Shown: positions 47,491 through 56,826, numbered from the stretch's first letter. The stretch is 64,000 bases of DNA from Lachnospiraceae bacterium (GCA_017387565.1 JAFOEY010000026.1:1-64000); one strand, 5' to 3'. Translations and numbers: made by a program. The notes: generated by a model from the letters alone, not told the origin.

Positions 47491-48840
47491 TTATATGTTC
47501 ATTTTTTTCTTAATGATTTCAATCTTATTTTTTATATCAGGATTTTTTTCCATTTCATTTTCTATTTTTTTACATCCGTGAAGAATGGTTGTATGATCCT
47601 TTTTATTGAGCATTTTGGCGATATTATCAAGAGAAGTAGTAGTATATTCCCTTATCATATACATACAAATCTGTCTTGGAATCACATATTCTGAATTTCT
47701 TTTTTTGGAAATAATATCTTCCTGGGAAACTCCAAAATGTTCCGCAACTACTTTTACAATAAAAGAAGGTGTAATTTCCATGGGAGTATCAGGGGAAATA
47801 ATATCCTTTAAAGTTTCTTCGGCCAAATTCATGGAAAGTTCGATATTATTTAATCTGGATGCAGCAATCACTTTTTTGAGAGCACCCTCTAATTCCCGAA
47901 TATTGGATTTTACGTTGGTTGCAATATAATTTAATATTTCATCGTCAATATTGCGATCATACAGTTCTACGTTTTTCTTAAGAATTGCCATACGCGTTTC
48001 ATAATCCGGCGGCTGAATATCTGCCATTAGTCCCCATTCAAACCGGGATCTGAATCTTTCATCCAATGTTTCCATTTCTTTTGGTGGTTTATCAGAAGAA
48101 AGAATGATTTGTTTACCTGCATTATGTAAGGTATTAAATGTATGGAAAAATTCTTCCTGTGTAGAATCTTTTCCTATTATAAATTGAATATCATCAACAA
48201 GCAGTACATCGACCGTACGGTATTTTTCTCTTAACTGAGTCATTTTTGTAGAATTACCGCTACGAATTGATTCAATTACTTCATTGGTAAATTCTTCACT
48301 ATTGACATATAAAACTTTTTTATCCGGATTTTGTTCTAATATGAAATGCCCGATGGAATGCATCAAATGAGTTTTTCCGAGTCCGGGGCCACCATATAAA
48401 TAAAGAGGATTCCATGCTTCTCCCGGAGATTCTGCAACAGCCAAAGCTGCAGAATGTGCTAATTTATTATTACTTCCTACAACGAAGGTATCAAAATTAT
48501 ATCTGGGATTTAAATTAGCATTTTCCTTATTTATATTGTAGGTATTGATTTTTTCTTCATCCGAATTATCATTTTGAATATCTTTTTCCAAAATAAAAGA
48601 AACCTGATATTCGGAATTGAACATTTCAGAAATGGATACCTGAAAGAAATTCTTATATTTATTTGTAATATAACTTACGGCATGAGCCTGATCAGAAGGA
48701 ATCAGAATCGTAACGGTATGATTTTCATCCTTATAAAATTTTAAAGGTTTGATCCAGGTATTATAAGAAATATCGGTAAGATCATATTCCTTTTTGATGA
48801 TTTCTTTGATTTCTTCCCATCTGTCTGCAATTTCACTCAT
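47491..48840 (-). CDS. dnaA: Chromosomal replication initiator DnaA
   Basis: 449 residues. Domain I (1-85) starts MSEIADRWEEIKEIIKKEYD. A short linker II is Asn/Asp-rich. The AAA+ domain III holds Walker A GGPGLGKTHLMHSIG (about 147-161) and Walker B VLLVDDIQFI. Domain IV carries the DNA-binding signature KKDHTTILHGCKKIE near the end. GAAGGAG supports the ATG at 48840. An upstream ATG extends nine residues without a ribosome site. DnaA boxes lie on both sides of the gene. Confidence 0.99.
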   Translation of the reverse strand: MSEIADRWEEIKEIIKKEYDLTDISYNTWIKPLKFYKDENHTVTILIPSDQAHAVSYITNKYKNFFQVSISEMFNSEYQVSFILEKDIQNDNSDEEKINTYNINKENANLNPRYNFDTFVVGSNNKLAHSAALAVAESPGEAWNPLYLYGGPGLGKTHLMHSIGHFILEQNPDKKVLYVNSEEFTNEVIESIRSGNSTKMTQLREKYRTVDVLLVDDIQFIIGKDSTQEEFFHTFNTLHNAGKQIILSSDKPPKEMETLDERFRSRFEWGLMADIQPPDYETRMAILKKNVELYDRNIDDEILNYIATNVKSNIRELEGALKKVIAASRLNNIELSMNLAEETLKDIISPDTPMEITPSFIVKVVAEHFGVSQEDIISKKRNSEYVIPRQICMYMIREYTTTSLDNIAKMLNKKDHTTILHGCKKIENEMEKNPDIKNKIEIIKKKMNI

Positions 48841-49279
48841 GTTAAAGACTCCTTCAAAAAATAACATACATCAAAAAAAGATGTACGTTTCTATATTAAA
48901 CCAAATAAAATGAAAATTCAAATATACAAGATTTCCACAATAAATTGTTTACAAAAATTTTTAGTTTACATATTCAAGTTAAAATAAAATTATTTGTGTA
49001 TAAGTTTTATCAACATTATTTTGTAAAATATATGTCAAAATTATTTAATTTTCGTTGTTTGTATTATTGTTAGTAACAAGTTATAAACAGTTATCCACAA
49101 AAAATGCACAAAATGTGGATATTTTATGTAAATTATATAGTTATGAACAATAAAAATCTATTATTCTATATCTTGGGCAAGTTTTTATATTTATATACAA
49201 AATATTGAAAAAAATTTTTTTTTATGAAATTGTATAAAAATTGTACTTTATGAAAAATCTAAAAAAGCCTTGATTTTGC
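48841..49279. other. Replication origin region upstream of dnaA (oriC)
   Basis: About 440 bases between the divergent dnaA and rpmH genes, extremely AT-rich. DnaA boxes: exact TTATCCACA at 49091-49099, TGTGGATAT at 49114-49122, TGTGTATAA at 48995-49003 and TTATCAACA at 49007-49015. An A/T-only tract around 49185-49245, with runs of A and T9, is a good unwinding-element candidate. The dnaA promoter must also lie here. No gene is present. Confidence 0.9.
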
Positions 49280-49308
49280 TTGACTTATCAAATTTTTTTA
49301 CCTATAAT
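49280..49308 (+). promoter_or_regulatory. Sigma-A promoter of the rpmH operon
   Basis: TTGACT (49280-49285), a 17-base spacer and TATAAT (49303-49308), the best promoter in the window, about 40 bases upstream of the rpmH start codon. Confidence 0.93.
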
Positions 49309-49349
49309 CGTAATGATTGTTTCTAACGGGAAAAAGGAGGTGTTTAATT

Positions 49350-49484
49350 ATGAAGATGACATTTCAGCCGAAGAAAAGACAGAGAAGTAAAGTTCATGGT
49401 TTTAGATCAAGAATGAGCACAAAAGGCGGTAGAAAAGTATTACAAGCCAGAAGAGCTAAAGGAAGAAAAGTATTATCTGCATAG
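49350..49484 (+). CDS. rpmH: 50S ribosomal protein L34
   Basis: 44 residues, [18 protein letters not shown] to the end KGRKVLSA, extremely rich in Arg and Lys. It is the standard first gene on the rnpA side of dnaA. AAAAAGGAGGTGTTTAATT precedes the ATG. The usual signature [14 protein letters not shown] is intact. Confidence 0.99.
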   Translation: MKMTFQPKKRQRSKVHGFRSRMSTKGGRKVLQARRAKGRKVLSA

Positions 49485-49508
49485 GCCGCAAATTTGTGGC
49501 CTTTTTTT
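49484..49508 (+). terminator. Hairpin with T-run between rpmH and rnpA
   Basis: The stem AGGCCGCAAA/TTTGTGGCCT followed by TTTTTTT directly overlaps the rpmH stop codon. It would reduce read-through so that rpmH is made in large excess over rnpA. Confidence 0.85.
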
Positions 49509-49536
49509 CTCTGAATATATATAAGGAAGATTTATT

Positions 49537-49887
49537 ATGAAATTTTCAGAGTCGTTAAAGAAAAATGACCAGTTTAGAGAGGTTTATAAAAAGGGGAAAT
49601 CCCTTGCAAACAAATATTTAGTAATATATGTGTTAGAAAACAATCTGGAAATAAACCGTCTCGGAATTTCGGTCAGTAAGAAAGTAGGAAACAGTGTTGT
49701 CAGACATCATCTGGCAAGATTGATCCGGGAAAGTTACCGACTACATGAAGATATGTTTAATAGTGGTTTAGACATAGTAGTCGTTGCAAGAAAAAGTGCT
49801 GCCAATATCAGTTATCATGATATGGAGAGTGCTTTATTACATCTTTTCAGACTTCATAAAATAATAATAATAGAGAAGTCATCATAG
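49537..49887 (+). CDS. rnpA: Ribonuclease P protein component
   Basis: 116 residues. Protein cofactor of the RNase P ribozyme that matures tRNA 5' ends. The N-terminal KKNDQFREVYKKGKSLANKYL and SVSKKVGNSVVRHHLARLIRESYRLHE (cited in parts) identify it. The central RNR motif (normally RNRxKR) reads RHHLAR here. AAGGAAGATTTATT precedes the ATG. It is followed 9 bases later by yidD. Confidence 0.96.
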   Translation: MKFSESLKKNDQFREVYKKGKSLANKYLVIYVLENNLEINRLGISVSKKVGNSVVRHHLARLIRESYRLHEDMFNSGLDIVVVARKSAANISYHDMESALLHLFRLHKIIIIEKSS

Positions 49888-49896
49888 AATTTTGAT

Positions 49897-50106
49897 ATGA
49901 AAAAAATATTAATTTTTATTATTAAATTTTATAGAAAATATTTATCTCCACTAAAATCTACCAAATGTCCTTATATACCAACATGTTCTCAATATGGTTT
50001 GGAAGCTGTTGAAAAATATGGTGCCGTAAAAGGTGGGGCAATGGCAGCCTGGAGAATTATAAGATGTAATCCTTTTTCAAAGGGTGGGTATGATCCCGTC
50101 CCTTAA
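49897..50106 (+). CDS. yidD: Membrane protein insertion efficiency factor YidD
   Basis: 69 residues with the complete family pattern: [47 protein letters not shown]. It is a membrane-associated small protein thought to assist YidC. It lies between rnpA and yidC as in most bacteria. Its ribosome site is weak, so it probably depends on coupling from rnpA. Confidence 0.97.
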   Translation: MKKILIFIIKFYRKYLSPLKSTKCPYIPTCSQYGLEAVEKYGAVKGGAMAAWRIIRCNPFSKGGYDPVP

Positions 50107-50124
50107 TAAAGTCAGGAGGAAAGA

Positions 50125-51405
50125 ATGTCAGGTATTTTATTAACAAAAACTTCTACTTTTATTATCGGACCTGTTGCCACACTTCTTGGTTATTTAATGA
50201 GTGGTATTTTTACCATTTTGGAAAAGATTGGTATTCCTAATATTGGTTTATCAATCATTATTTTTACTTTGGTAATTTATCTTTGTTTGATGCCGCTTAC
50301 TGTTAAACAACAGAAGTTTTCTAAGCTTCAGGCTAAAATGGCACCTGAGCTGCAGGCCATTCAAAAAAAATACGAAGGAAAAAGAGATAATGATTCCATG
50401 TTGGCAATGAATGAAGAAACAAAAGAGGTTTATGCCAAATATGGTGTATCACCTTCCGGAAGTTGTCTTCAGCTTCTTATTCAGATGCCGATTTTATTTG
50501 CTTTATATCGTGTTATCTATAATATTCCTGCATATGTTCCCGCAGTAAAAAATGTATTTAACAATTTAATTAATGAATTGGTACATTTAGACGGTGTTAC
50601 AGAATTTTTACAGACATTCCAGAATGCTAACTATTTTAATAAGCAGTTTACAAGCGAAAGCTTTGTAGCCGGAAGTGAGTATATGAAAAATACATTTATT
50701 GATGTATTAAATAAAGCTTCAACTGCTGAATGGATGTCTTTGGGTGAAAAATTTCCTTCTGTTTCAGATCTGGTTCATTCCACATATGAAACAATGACAA
50801 CCTATAATAATTTCTTAGGCCTGAATATTGGAAATTCACCTTTATATACTGTAAAAGAAGCTTTTTCAAGCGGACAGTATTTATTAATTGTCGGAGCATT
50901 AATGATTCCGATTTTAGCTGCACTTGCTCAGTTTTTGAGTGTAAAACTGATGCCTCAGGCAACTAATCAGAGCAGTGGTAATGAAACTGCAGACAGTATG
51001 ATGCAGTCAATGAAAATGATGAATTATACAATGCCTGTTATGTCTGGTTTCTTCTGTTTAACATTACCTGCAGGTATGGGAATTTACTGGGTAGCCGGTT
51101 CTGTTATTCGTTGTATCCAGCAGATTTTTATTAACAGACATGTTGATAAAATCGATTTTGATGAGGTTATCAGAAAAAATCAGGAAAAAGCAGCAAAAAA
51201 AGTAAAGAAACAGGTTGATTCTGCTGTTTTATTACAAAATGCAAGCATTAAAACAAGAGCTAACATTAATGTAAACAGCAAATTAAGCCAGGAAGAAAAA
51301 GAAGCTTTGATTGAAGAAGCAAAACGTAAAAATGCTTCCGCTTCTGCAGGAAGTATGGCTGCAAAAGTTAATATGGTAAAAGATTTTAACGAAAATAAAA
51401 AATAG
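50125..51405 (+). CDS. yidC: Membrane protein insertase YidC/OxaA
   Basis: 426 residues. Inserts and folds membrane proteins, alone or with Sec. Membrane spans lie at about 12-60 (two segments), 125-142, 245-270 and 300-335. The cytoplasmic hairpin between the first two has QQKFSKLQAKMAPELQAIQKKY, and GSCLQLLIQMPILFALYRVI is the conserved groove segment. There is no lipobox at the N-terminus, unlike SpoIIIJ. An extracytoplasmic insert of about 90 residues (around 155-245) is longer than usual. The basic tail has many Lys. AGGAGGAAAGA precedes the ATG. Confidence 0.95.
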   Translation: MSGILLTKTSTFIIGPVATLLGYLMSGIFTILEKIGIPNIGLSIIIFTLVIYLCLMPLTVKQQKFSKLQAKMAPELQAIQKKYEGKRDNDSMLAMNEETKEVYAKYGVSPSGSCLQLLIQMPILFALYRVIYNIPAYVPAVKNVFNNLINELVHLDGVTEFLQTFQNANYFNKQFTSESFVAGSEYMKNTFIDVLNKASTAEWMSLGEKFPSVSDLVHSTYETMTTYNNFLGLNIGNSPLYTVKEAFSSGQYLLIVGALMIPILAALAQFLSVKLMPQATNQSSGNETADSMMQSMKMMNYTMPVMSGFFCLTLPAGMGIYWVAGSVIRCIQQIFINRHVDKIDFDEVIRKNQEKAAKKVKKQVDSAVLLQNASIKTRANINVNSKLSQEEKEALIEEAKRKNASASAGSMAAKVNMVKDFNENKK

Positions 51406-51418
51406 GGGGTTTTAATTT

Positions 51419-52051
51419 ATGGAATATATTGAAGTTTCAGCTAAGACAATTGAAGATGCCATTACAGAAGCATGTCAGAAATTGTCAGTAGTAAGTGATA
51501 AATTAGATTACGAAGTTATTCAGGAACCTTCTTCTGGATTTTTAGGAATTAATTCAAAACCTGCTATTATCAAAGCATGTATTAAAGAAGAAGAAAAAAC
51601 AATTGATATCAAAGCAAAAGATTTTCTGACAGATGTATTTAATTCCATGAATATTGCCGTTGTCATCGATGCAAAATATGATGATATCGATCATACACTT
51701 GATATTGATTTATCCGGTGATGATATGGGAATGTTAATCGGTAAAAGAGGTCAGACTTTAGATTCTTTACAGTATCTTGTTTCACTGGTTGTAAATAAAG
51801 GTGTTGATAATTACATCAGAGTAAAAGTTGATACCGAAAATTACAGACAAAGAAGAAAAGATACATTGGAAAATTTTGCAAAGAATATTGCTTATAAAGT
51901 AAAGAGAACAAGACGTTCTGTTGCATTAGAGCCAATGAATCCGTACGAGAGAAGAATTATTCATTCTGCTTTACAGAATGATAAATATGTGACAACACAT
52001 AGTGAAGGTGAAGAACCTCATCGTAAAGTTGTTGTAACACTCAAAAAATAA
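51419..52051 (+). CDS. jag: Jag/KhpB RNA-binding protein
   Basis: 210 residues in three domains. They are Jag-N (1-52, EVSAKTIEDAITEACQKLSV), a KH domain with GDDMGMLIGKRGQTLDSLQYL (about 98-118), and an R3H domain with NPYERRIIHSALQNDKYVTTHSEG (parts) at the end. KhpB homologues bind RNA and influence cell elongation and division in streptococci. It is the last gene of the rpmH-rnpA-yidD-yidC operon. Confidence 0.95.
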   Translation: MEYIEVSAKTIEDAITEACQKLSVVSDKLDYEVIQEPSSGFLGINSKPAIIKACIKEEEKTIDIKAKDFLTDVFNSMNIAVVIDAKYDDIDHTLDIDLSGDDMGMLIGKRGQTLDSLQYLVSLVVNKGVDNYIRVKVDTENYRQRRKDTLENFAKNIAYKVKRTRRSVALEPMNPYERRIIHSALQNDKYVTTHSEGEEPHRKVVVTLKK

Positions 52052-52074
52052 ATTGATAAATTTTAATTATTTTT

Positions 52075-52172
52075 CTCCCTTTTTAAAATTGTGAAATACT
52101 GATGTTTTATATAGTCTATGAGTTTGGTAGAAAAAATATTCAGTTACACAATCGAGAAAAGGGAGTTTTTTT
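52075..52172 (+). terminator. Long-stem terminator after jag
   Basis: CTCCCTTTTTAAAATTGTG (52075 onward) pairs discontinuously with CACAAT...GAAAAGGGAG (52147-52165), followed by T7. The loop is long (about 50 bases), so folding efficiency is uncertain, but the T-run and position 24 bases after jag support it. Beyond it, up to 52339, lies only AT-rich sequence with a TATAAT box near 52214 for mnmE. Confidence 0.7.
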
Positions 52173-52339
52173 AAGTTTGATATGGCGGTTTTATTTTTTA
52201 AATGATAATATGATATAATAGTCGGATTTCTAAAAAATATATATTAATTTGTATTTTTTATAAATCTTATTATTGATATATCATGATGTAGTGTAGATAA
52301 TTCATATATTTTAAATTATGATTATAAAACGGAGAAAAG

Positions 52340-53731
52340 ATGAAAACAGATACAATCGCTGCAATTGCAACTGCAATGTCAAATTCAGGTATTGGTGTAA
52401 TCAGAATAAGTGGAGAAGAAGCGGTAGAAATTGCAGATAAAATATATCGCTCAAAAAATGGAAAAAAGAAATTATCAAGTCAAAAAACCCATACAATTCA
52501 TTATGGATATATTTATGATGAAGATATTCTGATTGATGAAGTTATGGTTTTAATCATGCGTGCACCCCATAGTTTTACAGCAGAAGATACGGTTGAAATT
52601 GACTGTCATGGCGGAATGATTGTCATGAATAAAATTTTGGAGACTGTTATAAAAAATGGTGCCAGAATTGCAGAGCCCGGTGAGTTTACAAAACGTGCTT
52701 TCTTAAATGGAAGAATTGATTTAACAAAAGCCGAGGCTGTTATGGATTTGATTGAATCACAAAATGATTATGCTTTAAAATCTTCAATTGATCAGTTAAA
52801 AGGTAGTGTTTATGATAAAATTACATCTTTTCGAAATATAATAATTCATGAAATAGCTTTTATTGAATCTGCTTTGGATGACCCTGAGCATATCAGTTTG
52901 GATGGATATCCAAATGAATTGATGAAGATTGTAGATCAGTTATTGGATGAAATAAACCGGATGTTAATTTCTTTTCAAAATGGAAAAGTATTAAAAGAAG
53001 GAATTAAAACTGTCATTCTTGGTAAGCCCAATGCAGGAAAATCTTCCTTATTAAATAAGCTGCTTGGAGAGGAAAAAGCAATTGTTACAGAAATTGCCGG
53101 AACAACAAGAGATGTTTTGGAACAGTATATTAATTTGGATGGAATTGGAATTCATATTATTGATACGGCCGGGATTCGTGAAACAGAAGATATTGTTGAA
53201 AAAATCGGTGTCGATAGAGCAATGAAACAGGCACAGGAAGCAGACTTAATATTATATGTTGTTGATTCTTCAAAACCTCTGGATGAAGATGACTTTTCGA
53301 TTATGAAATTAATGTCATCTAAAAAATTTATTATTTTATTAAATAAATCAGATTTGAATACAATTGTTTCTGTAGAAGATTTGGAAAATTTGTGTAAGGA
53401 AGATAAAGATCATTATGTCATTATCCAGACTTCCATGAAAGATGAAACAGGAATTGATCAATTAGAGGATGCGATAAAAAAATATTTTATTTCCGGAAAA
53501 ATTGATTTTAATAATGAAGCTAATATTACAAATATCCGTCATAAAGAAGCATTGTCAGATTCTTATGAATCTTTAAAACTTGTGAAAAAAAGTATTGAAG
53601 ATGAAATGCCGGAAGACTTTTTATCGATTGATTTAATGAATGCTTATTCTTCTCTTGGAAAAATCATCGGACAGGAAGTAGAAGATGATTTGGTAAATGA
53701 AATCTTTTCTAAATTCTGCATGGGAAAATAA
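52340..53731 (+). CDS. mnmE: tRNA modification GTPase MnmE
   Basis: 463 residues. With MnmG it places the (carboxymethyl)aminomethyl group on U34 of tRNAs. An N-terminal folate-binding domain starts DTIAAIATAMSNSGIGVIRISG. The G domain has GKPNAGKSSLLNKLLGEEKA (P-loop), AGTTRD, DTAGIRETED and LNKSDL. The C-terminal cysteine motif reads FCMGK. GGAGAAAAG precedes the ATG. mnmG follows, but separated here by a repeat element rather than directly. Confidence 0.98.
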   Translation: MKTDTIAAIATAMSNSGIGVIRISGEEAVEIADKIYRSKNGKKKLSSQKTHTIHYGYIYDEDILIDEVMVLIMRAPHSFTAEDTVEIDCHGGMIVMNKILETVIKNGARIAEPGEFTKRAFLNGRIDLTKAEAVMDLIESQNDYALKSSIDQLKGSVYDKITSFRNIIIHEIAFIESALDDPEHISLDGYPNELMKIVDQLLDEINRMLISFQNGKVLKEGIKTVILGKPNAGKSSLLNKLLGEEKAIVTEIAGTTRDVLEQYINLDGIGIHIIDTAGIRETEDIVEKIGVDRAMKQAQEADLILYVVDSSKPLDEDDFSIMKLMSSKKFIILLNKSDLNTIVSVEDLENLCKEDKDHYVIIQTSMKDETGIDQLEDAIKKYFISGKIDFNNEANITNIRHKEALSDSYESLKLVKKSIEDEMPEDFLSIDLMNAYSSLGKIIGQEVEDDLVNEIFSKFCMGK

Positions 53732-53842
53732 ATTGATTTGATATAATTTGTAATTGAGTTTTATCAGTTGGTTAACGGTTGCCAAGTGGAATTATATATT
53801 TATATTTTGAGAACAAAATAATTAATTTGATAAAAAAATTAT

Positions 53843-54027
53843 GATGTTGGGGTCAAAAGGTATTTTGACCCCATGATACCAACGGATTGCTACGCACTTT
53901 GTGCTCTCGCAATCCATAAACAATCGAAATCCGCCCTAATCGGGCTACTTTCTCATGTTTTGCGGGTCCCAAAGTCATACTTTTTCATGCAAGCATGAAA
54001 AGTATGACCTTTTGACCCTGGTATCAA
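53843..54027 (-). repeat. Intergenic multi-hairpin repeat, copy B (most complete)
   Basis: The modules in plus-strand order follow. First is the terminal hairpin GGGGTCAAAAGG/TTTTGACCCC (about 53849-53872), then ATGATACCAAC. Next is the stem GGATTGC/GCAATCC enclosing GCAC-TTT-GTGC (53884-53915), then GCCC-TAATC-GGGC. Last comes GCGGGTCCCAAA leading into GTCATACTTTTTCATGC/GCATGAAAAGTATGAC, and CCTTTTGACCCTGGTATCAA. It is the reverse complement of copy A, lies between mnmE and mnmG, and breaks what is usually a compact pair. Confidence 0.92.
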
Positions 54028-54047
54028 AATTATATTTTTATATAACA

Positions 54048-54067
54048 TAGTTAGCATACGCTAACTA
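54048..54067. promoter_or_regulatory. Palindrome in the mnmG leader
   Basis: Perfect 8-base arms TAGTTAGC and GCTAACTA around ATAC, ending 22 bases before the mnmG start codon and immediately before its ribosome site. It could be an operator or a leader hairpin. Confidence 0.6.
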
Positions 54068-54089
54068 CTAATAAACAGAAGGAAACATT

Positions 54090-56012
54090 ATGTCAGAATT
54101 ACAAAATAGAAAAAAAACAATCATTGATAAAGTTGATGTATGTGTGGTAGGTGCAGGTCATGCAGGATGTGAAGCTGCTTTGGCATGTGCCCGTCTTGGT
54201 CTGAAAACTGTAATTTTTACAGTAAGTGTAGATAGTATTGCACTTATGCCCTGTAATCCAAATATTGGTGGTTCATCAAAAGGTCATCTGGTTAGGGAAC
54301 TTGATGCTCTTGGCGGTGAAATGGGAAAAAACATTGATAAAACATTTATCCAGTCTAAAATGTTAAATGTTTCAAAAGGTCCTGCCGTTCATTCATTAAG
54401 AGCCCAGGCCGATAAAGCGGATTATAGTCGTGAAATGAGAAAAGTTCTTGAAAATCAGGAAAATCTTATTATTAAGCAGGCTGAGGTTTGCGAAATTCTG
54501 ACTGATATAAATGAAGAAACAGGTAATAAAAGAATTACCGGTGTTCAGATTTTTACCGGTGGTGTCTATGAATGTAAAGCAGTTGTATTATGTACCGGTA
54601 CTTATTTAAGAGCAAGATGTCTTTGCGGAGAAGCAATTACTTATACAGGTCCGAACGGATTGCAGGCTGCAAATCATTTAACCGAGTGTTTAACAAATCT
54701 CGGAATTGAAATGAGAAGGTTTAAAACAGGAACCCCAGCCCGAATGGATAAACGTTCTATTGATTTTAGTAAAATGGAAGAACAATTTGGTGATAAAAAA
54801 ATTGTTCCATTTTCTTTTTCGACAAATCCGGATGATGTGCAGATTGATCAGGTTTCCTGCTATCTGACTTATACAAATGAAAAGACGCATGAGATTATCA
54901 GAAATAATCTGGACCGTTCACCAATTTATGCAGGTGTAATCGAAGGTACCGGTCCCAGATATTGTCCTTCCATTGAAGACAAAGTTGTAAAATTTGCGGA
55001 TAAAGAAAGACATCAGGTCTTTATTGAGCCTGAAGGATTGCATACAAATGAAATGTATGTCGGAGGAATGTCTTCTTCTTTGCCTGAAGATGTTCAGCTT
55101 CAAATGTATCGTACAGTTCCCGGACTGGAGCATTGTCAGATTGTCAGAAATGCTTATGCGATTGAATATGATTGTATTAATCCTAATCAACTCTATGCAT
55201 CTTTGGCTTTTAAAGATTTTGATGGTTTGTTTGCCGGAGGACAGTTTAATGGAAGCAGCGGTTATGAAGAAGCTGCGGCGCAGGGACTTGTTGCCGGAAT
55301 TAATGCTGCCATGTTTGTGAAAAACAAAGAGCCTATGATTATTGATCGTAGTGAAGGATATATCGGAGTTTTAATTGACGATCTGGTTACCAAAGAAAAT
55401 TTTGAACCATATCGTATGATGACCAGTCGTTCTGAATACCGCTTACTTTTAAGACAGGATAATGCTGATTTACGACTTCGTAAAAAGGGATATGAAGTTG
55501 GACTTATTTCACAAGAGCAATATGATTATGTCTGTTTAAAAGAAAAATTGATTGCGGAAGAAGTAGAAAGACTTCAAAATACAAAAATCGGTGCTAATAA
55601 AAAAGTACAGGAGTTTTTGAGTAAACATGACAGTGCTTCGCTTAAGACTGCAGTTACTCTTGCAGAACTTTTGTGCAGACCGGAGTTGTCTTATGAACTT
55701 TTAAGTGAAATAGATCCGGATCGAAAACCTCTATCAGATGATGTTATTGAACAGGTCAATATTAATATAAAATATGATGGATATATTAAACGCCAGATAA
55801 AACAGGTAGAGACTTTCCGTAAAATAGAAAATAAAAAGATTCCAAAAGACATTGATTATGATGATGTCAGTTCACTTCGCTTGGAAGCAAGAGCTAAACT
55901 TAAAAGTTTTCAACCTGTTTCGGTTGGACAGGCTTCCCGTATTTCCGGAGTATCCCCAGCTGATATATCTGTATTATTGATTTACCTTGAGACTTATTAT
56001 CAAAAGATATAA
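54090..56012 (+). CDS. mnmG: tRNA uridine-5-carboxymethylaminomethyl modification enzyme MnmG
   Basis: 640 residues. FAD-dependent partner of MnmE. The dinucleotide-binding motif is [21 protein letters not shown] (17-37, parts), with [22 protein letters not shown] (parts) next. The PS01280-type [11 protein letters not shown] and the PS01281-type [21 protein letters not shown] (parts) are both present. The end ARISGVSP-like segment [17 protein letters not shown] is the usual C-terminal helix domain. AGAAGGAAACATT precedes the ATG. Confidence 0.98.
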   Translation: MSELQNRKKTIIDKVDVCVVGAGHAGCEAALACARLGLKTVIFTVSVDSIALMPCNPNIGGSSKGHLVRELDALGGEMGKNIDKTFIQSKMLNVSKGPAVHSLRAQADKADYSREMRKVLENQENLIIKQAEVCEILTDINEETGNKRITGVQIFTGGVYECKAVVLCTGTYLRARCLCGEAITYTGPNGLQAANHLTECLTNLGIEMRRFKTGTPARMDKRSIDFSKMEEQFGDKKIVPFSFSTNPDDVQIDQVSCYLTYTNEKTHEIIRNNLDRSPIYAGVIEGTGPRYCPSIEDKVVKFADKERHQVFIEPEGLHTNEMYVGGMSSSLPEDVQLQMYRTVPGLEHCQIVRNAYAIEYDCINPNQLYASLAFKDFDGLFAGGQFNGSSGYEEAAAQGLVAGINAAMFVKNKEPMIIDRSEGYIGVLIDDLVTKENFEPYRMMTSRSEYRLLLRQDNADLRLRKKGYEVGLISQEQYDYVCLKEKLIAEEVERLQNTKIGANKKVQEFLSKHDSASLKTAVTLAELLCRPELSYELLSEIDPDRKPLSDDVIEQVNINIKYDGYIKRQIKQVETFRKIENKKIPKDIDYDDVSSLRLEARAKLKSFQPVSVGQASRISGVSPADISVLLIYLETYYQKI

Positions 56013-56028
56013 TAGAAAAAATAAAGGA

Positions 56029-56784
56029 ATGTTTCACGTGAAAGATTTATCTGATTTTAAAAATGATCTTAAAGAACTTCATATTGATTTATCAGAACAG
56101 GCAATTCAACAATTTCTTGATTATTATGAGTTACTGGTTGAATGGAATTCTTTTATGAATTTAACAGCCATTACTGATTTTAATGATGTACTAAAAAAAC
56201 ATTTTATTGACAGTCTTTCTTTTGTGAAAGCAAATGATCATATAAAGAAACATTCTCAATATGTTTTTTTAAATCAGAAAATTTCTATAATTGATATCGG
56301 AACCGGTGCAGGTTTTCCGGGTATCCCTTTAAAAATTGCTTTTCCTAATTTAAAAGTTACATTATTAGATTCTCTTAGCAAAAGAGTTCAGTTTTTAAAT
56401 ACTGTTATTGAAAAACTTGGATTAACGGATATTGTTGCTGTTCATGGTCGTGCAGAAGATTTTGCAAGAAATAAAGATTATCGCGAACAATATGATATTG
56501 CAGTAAGTCGTGCCGTAGCAAATATGAGTACATTATCTGAATACTGCATTCCTTTTGTAAAACAATCCGGTTTCTTTATTCCATTTAAATCTGAAAAGCT
56601 ACCGGAAGAATTATCAAATGCACAACATGCTATGGATGTACTTGGATGTCATTTGATTGATCAGGTTGAGTTTGATTTACCAAATTCAGATTTACATCGT
56701 AATTTGGTTATTATTCAAAAAGAAAAATTGACACCTTCAAAGTATCCAAGAAAAGCGGGTGTTCCTTCAAAAAATCCATTGTAG
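56029..56784 (+). CDS. rsmG: 16S rRNA (guanine-527 N7)-methyltransferase RsmG
   Basis: 251 residues from the ATG at 56029. Uses S-adenosylmethionine to methylate G527 of 16S rRNA. The motif I loop is IIDIGTGAGFPGIPLKIAFP, preceded by NLTAITDFNDVLKKHFIDSL, and the end PRKAGVPSKNPL is the normal C-terminus. A TTG start at 55987 overlapping mnmG is possible but poorer. The preferred start codon and codons 1-5 (ATGTTTCACGTGAAAGAT) are themselves a parS site, so the N-terminus MFHVKD is dictated by it. Confidence 0.96.
   Translation: MFHVKDLSDFKNDLKELHIDLSEQAIQQFLDYYELLVEWNSFMNLTAITDFNDVLKKHFIDSLSFVKANDHIKKHSQYVFLNQKISIIDIGTGAGFPGIPLKIAFPNLKVTLLDSLSKRVQFLNTVIEKLGLTDIVAVHGRAEDFARNKDYREQYDIAVSRAVANMSTLSEYCIPFVKQSGFFIPFKSEKLPEELSNAQHAMDVLGCHLIDQVEFDLPNSDLHRNLVIIQKEKLTPSKYPRKAGVPSKNPL
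56030..56045. promoter_or_regulatory. parS site within the rsmG start codon
   Basis: TGTTTCACGTGAAAGA matches the ParB-binding consensus TGTTTCACGTGAAACA at 15 of 16 positions. It begins at the second base of the rsmG ATG. Confidence 0.9.
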
Positions 56785-56826
56785 GTTTTGTATAGGAGAA
56801 AGTTATATATTTTGTACAAAAGTTAA

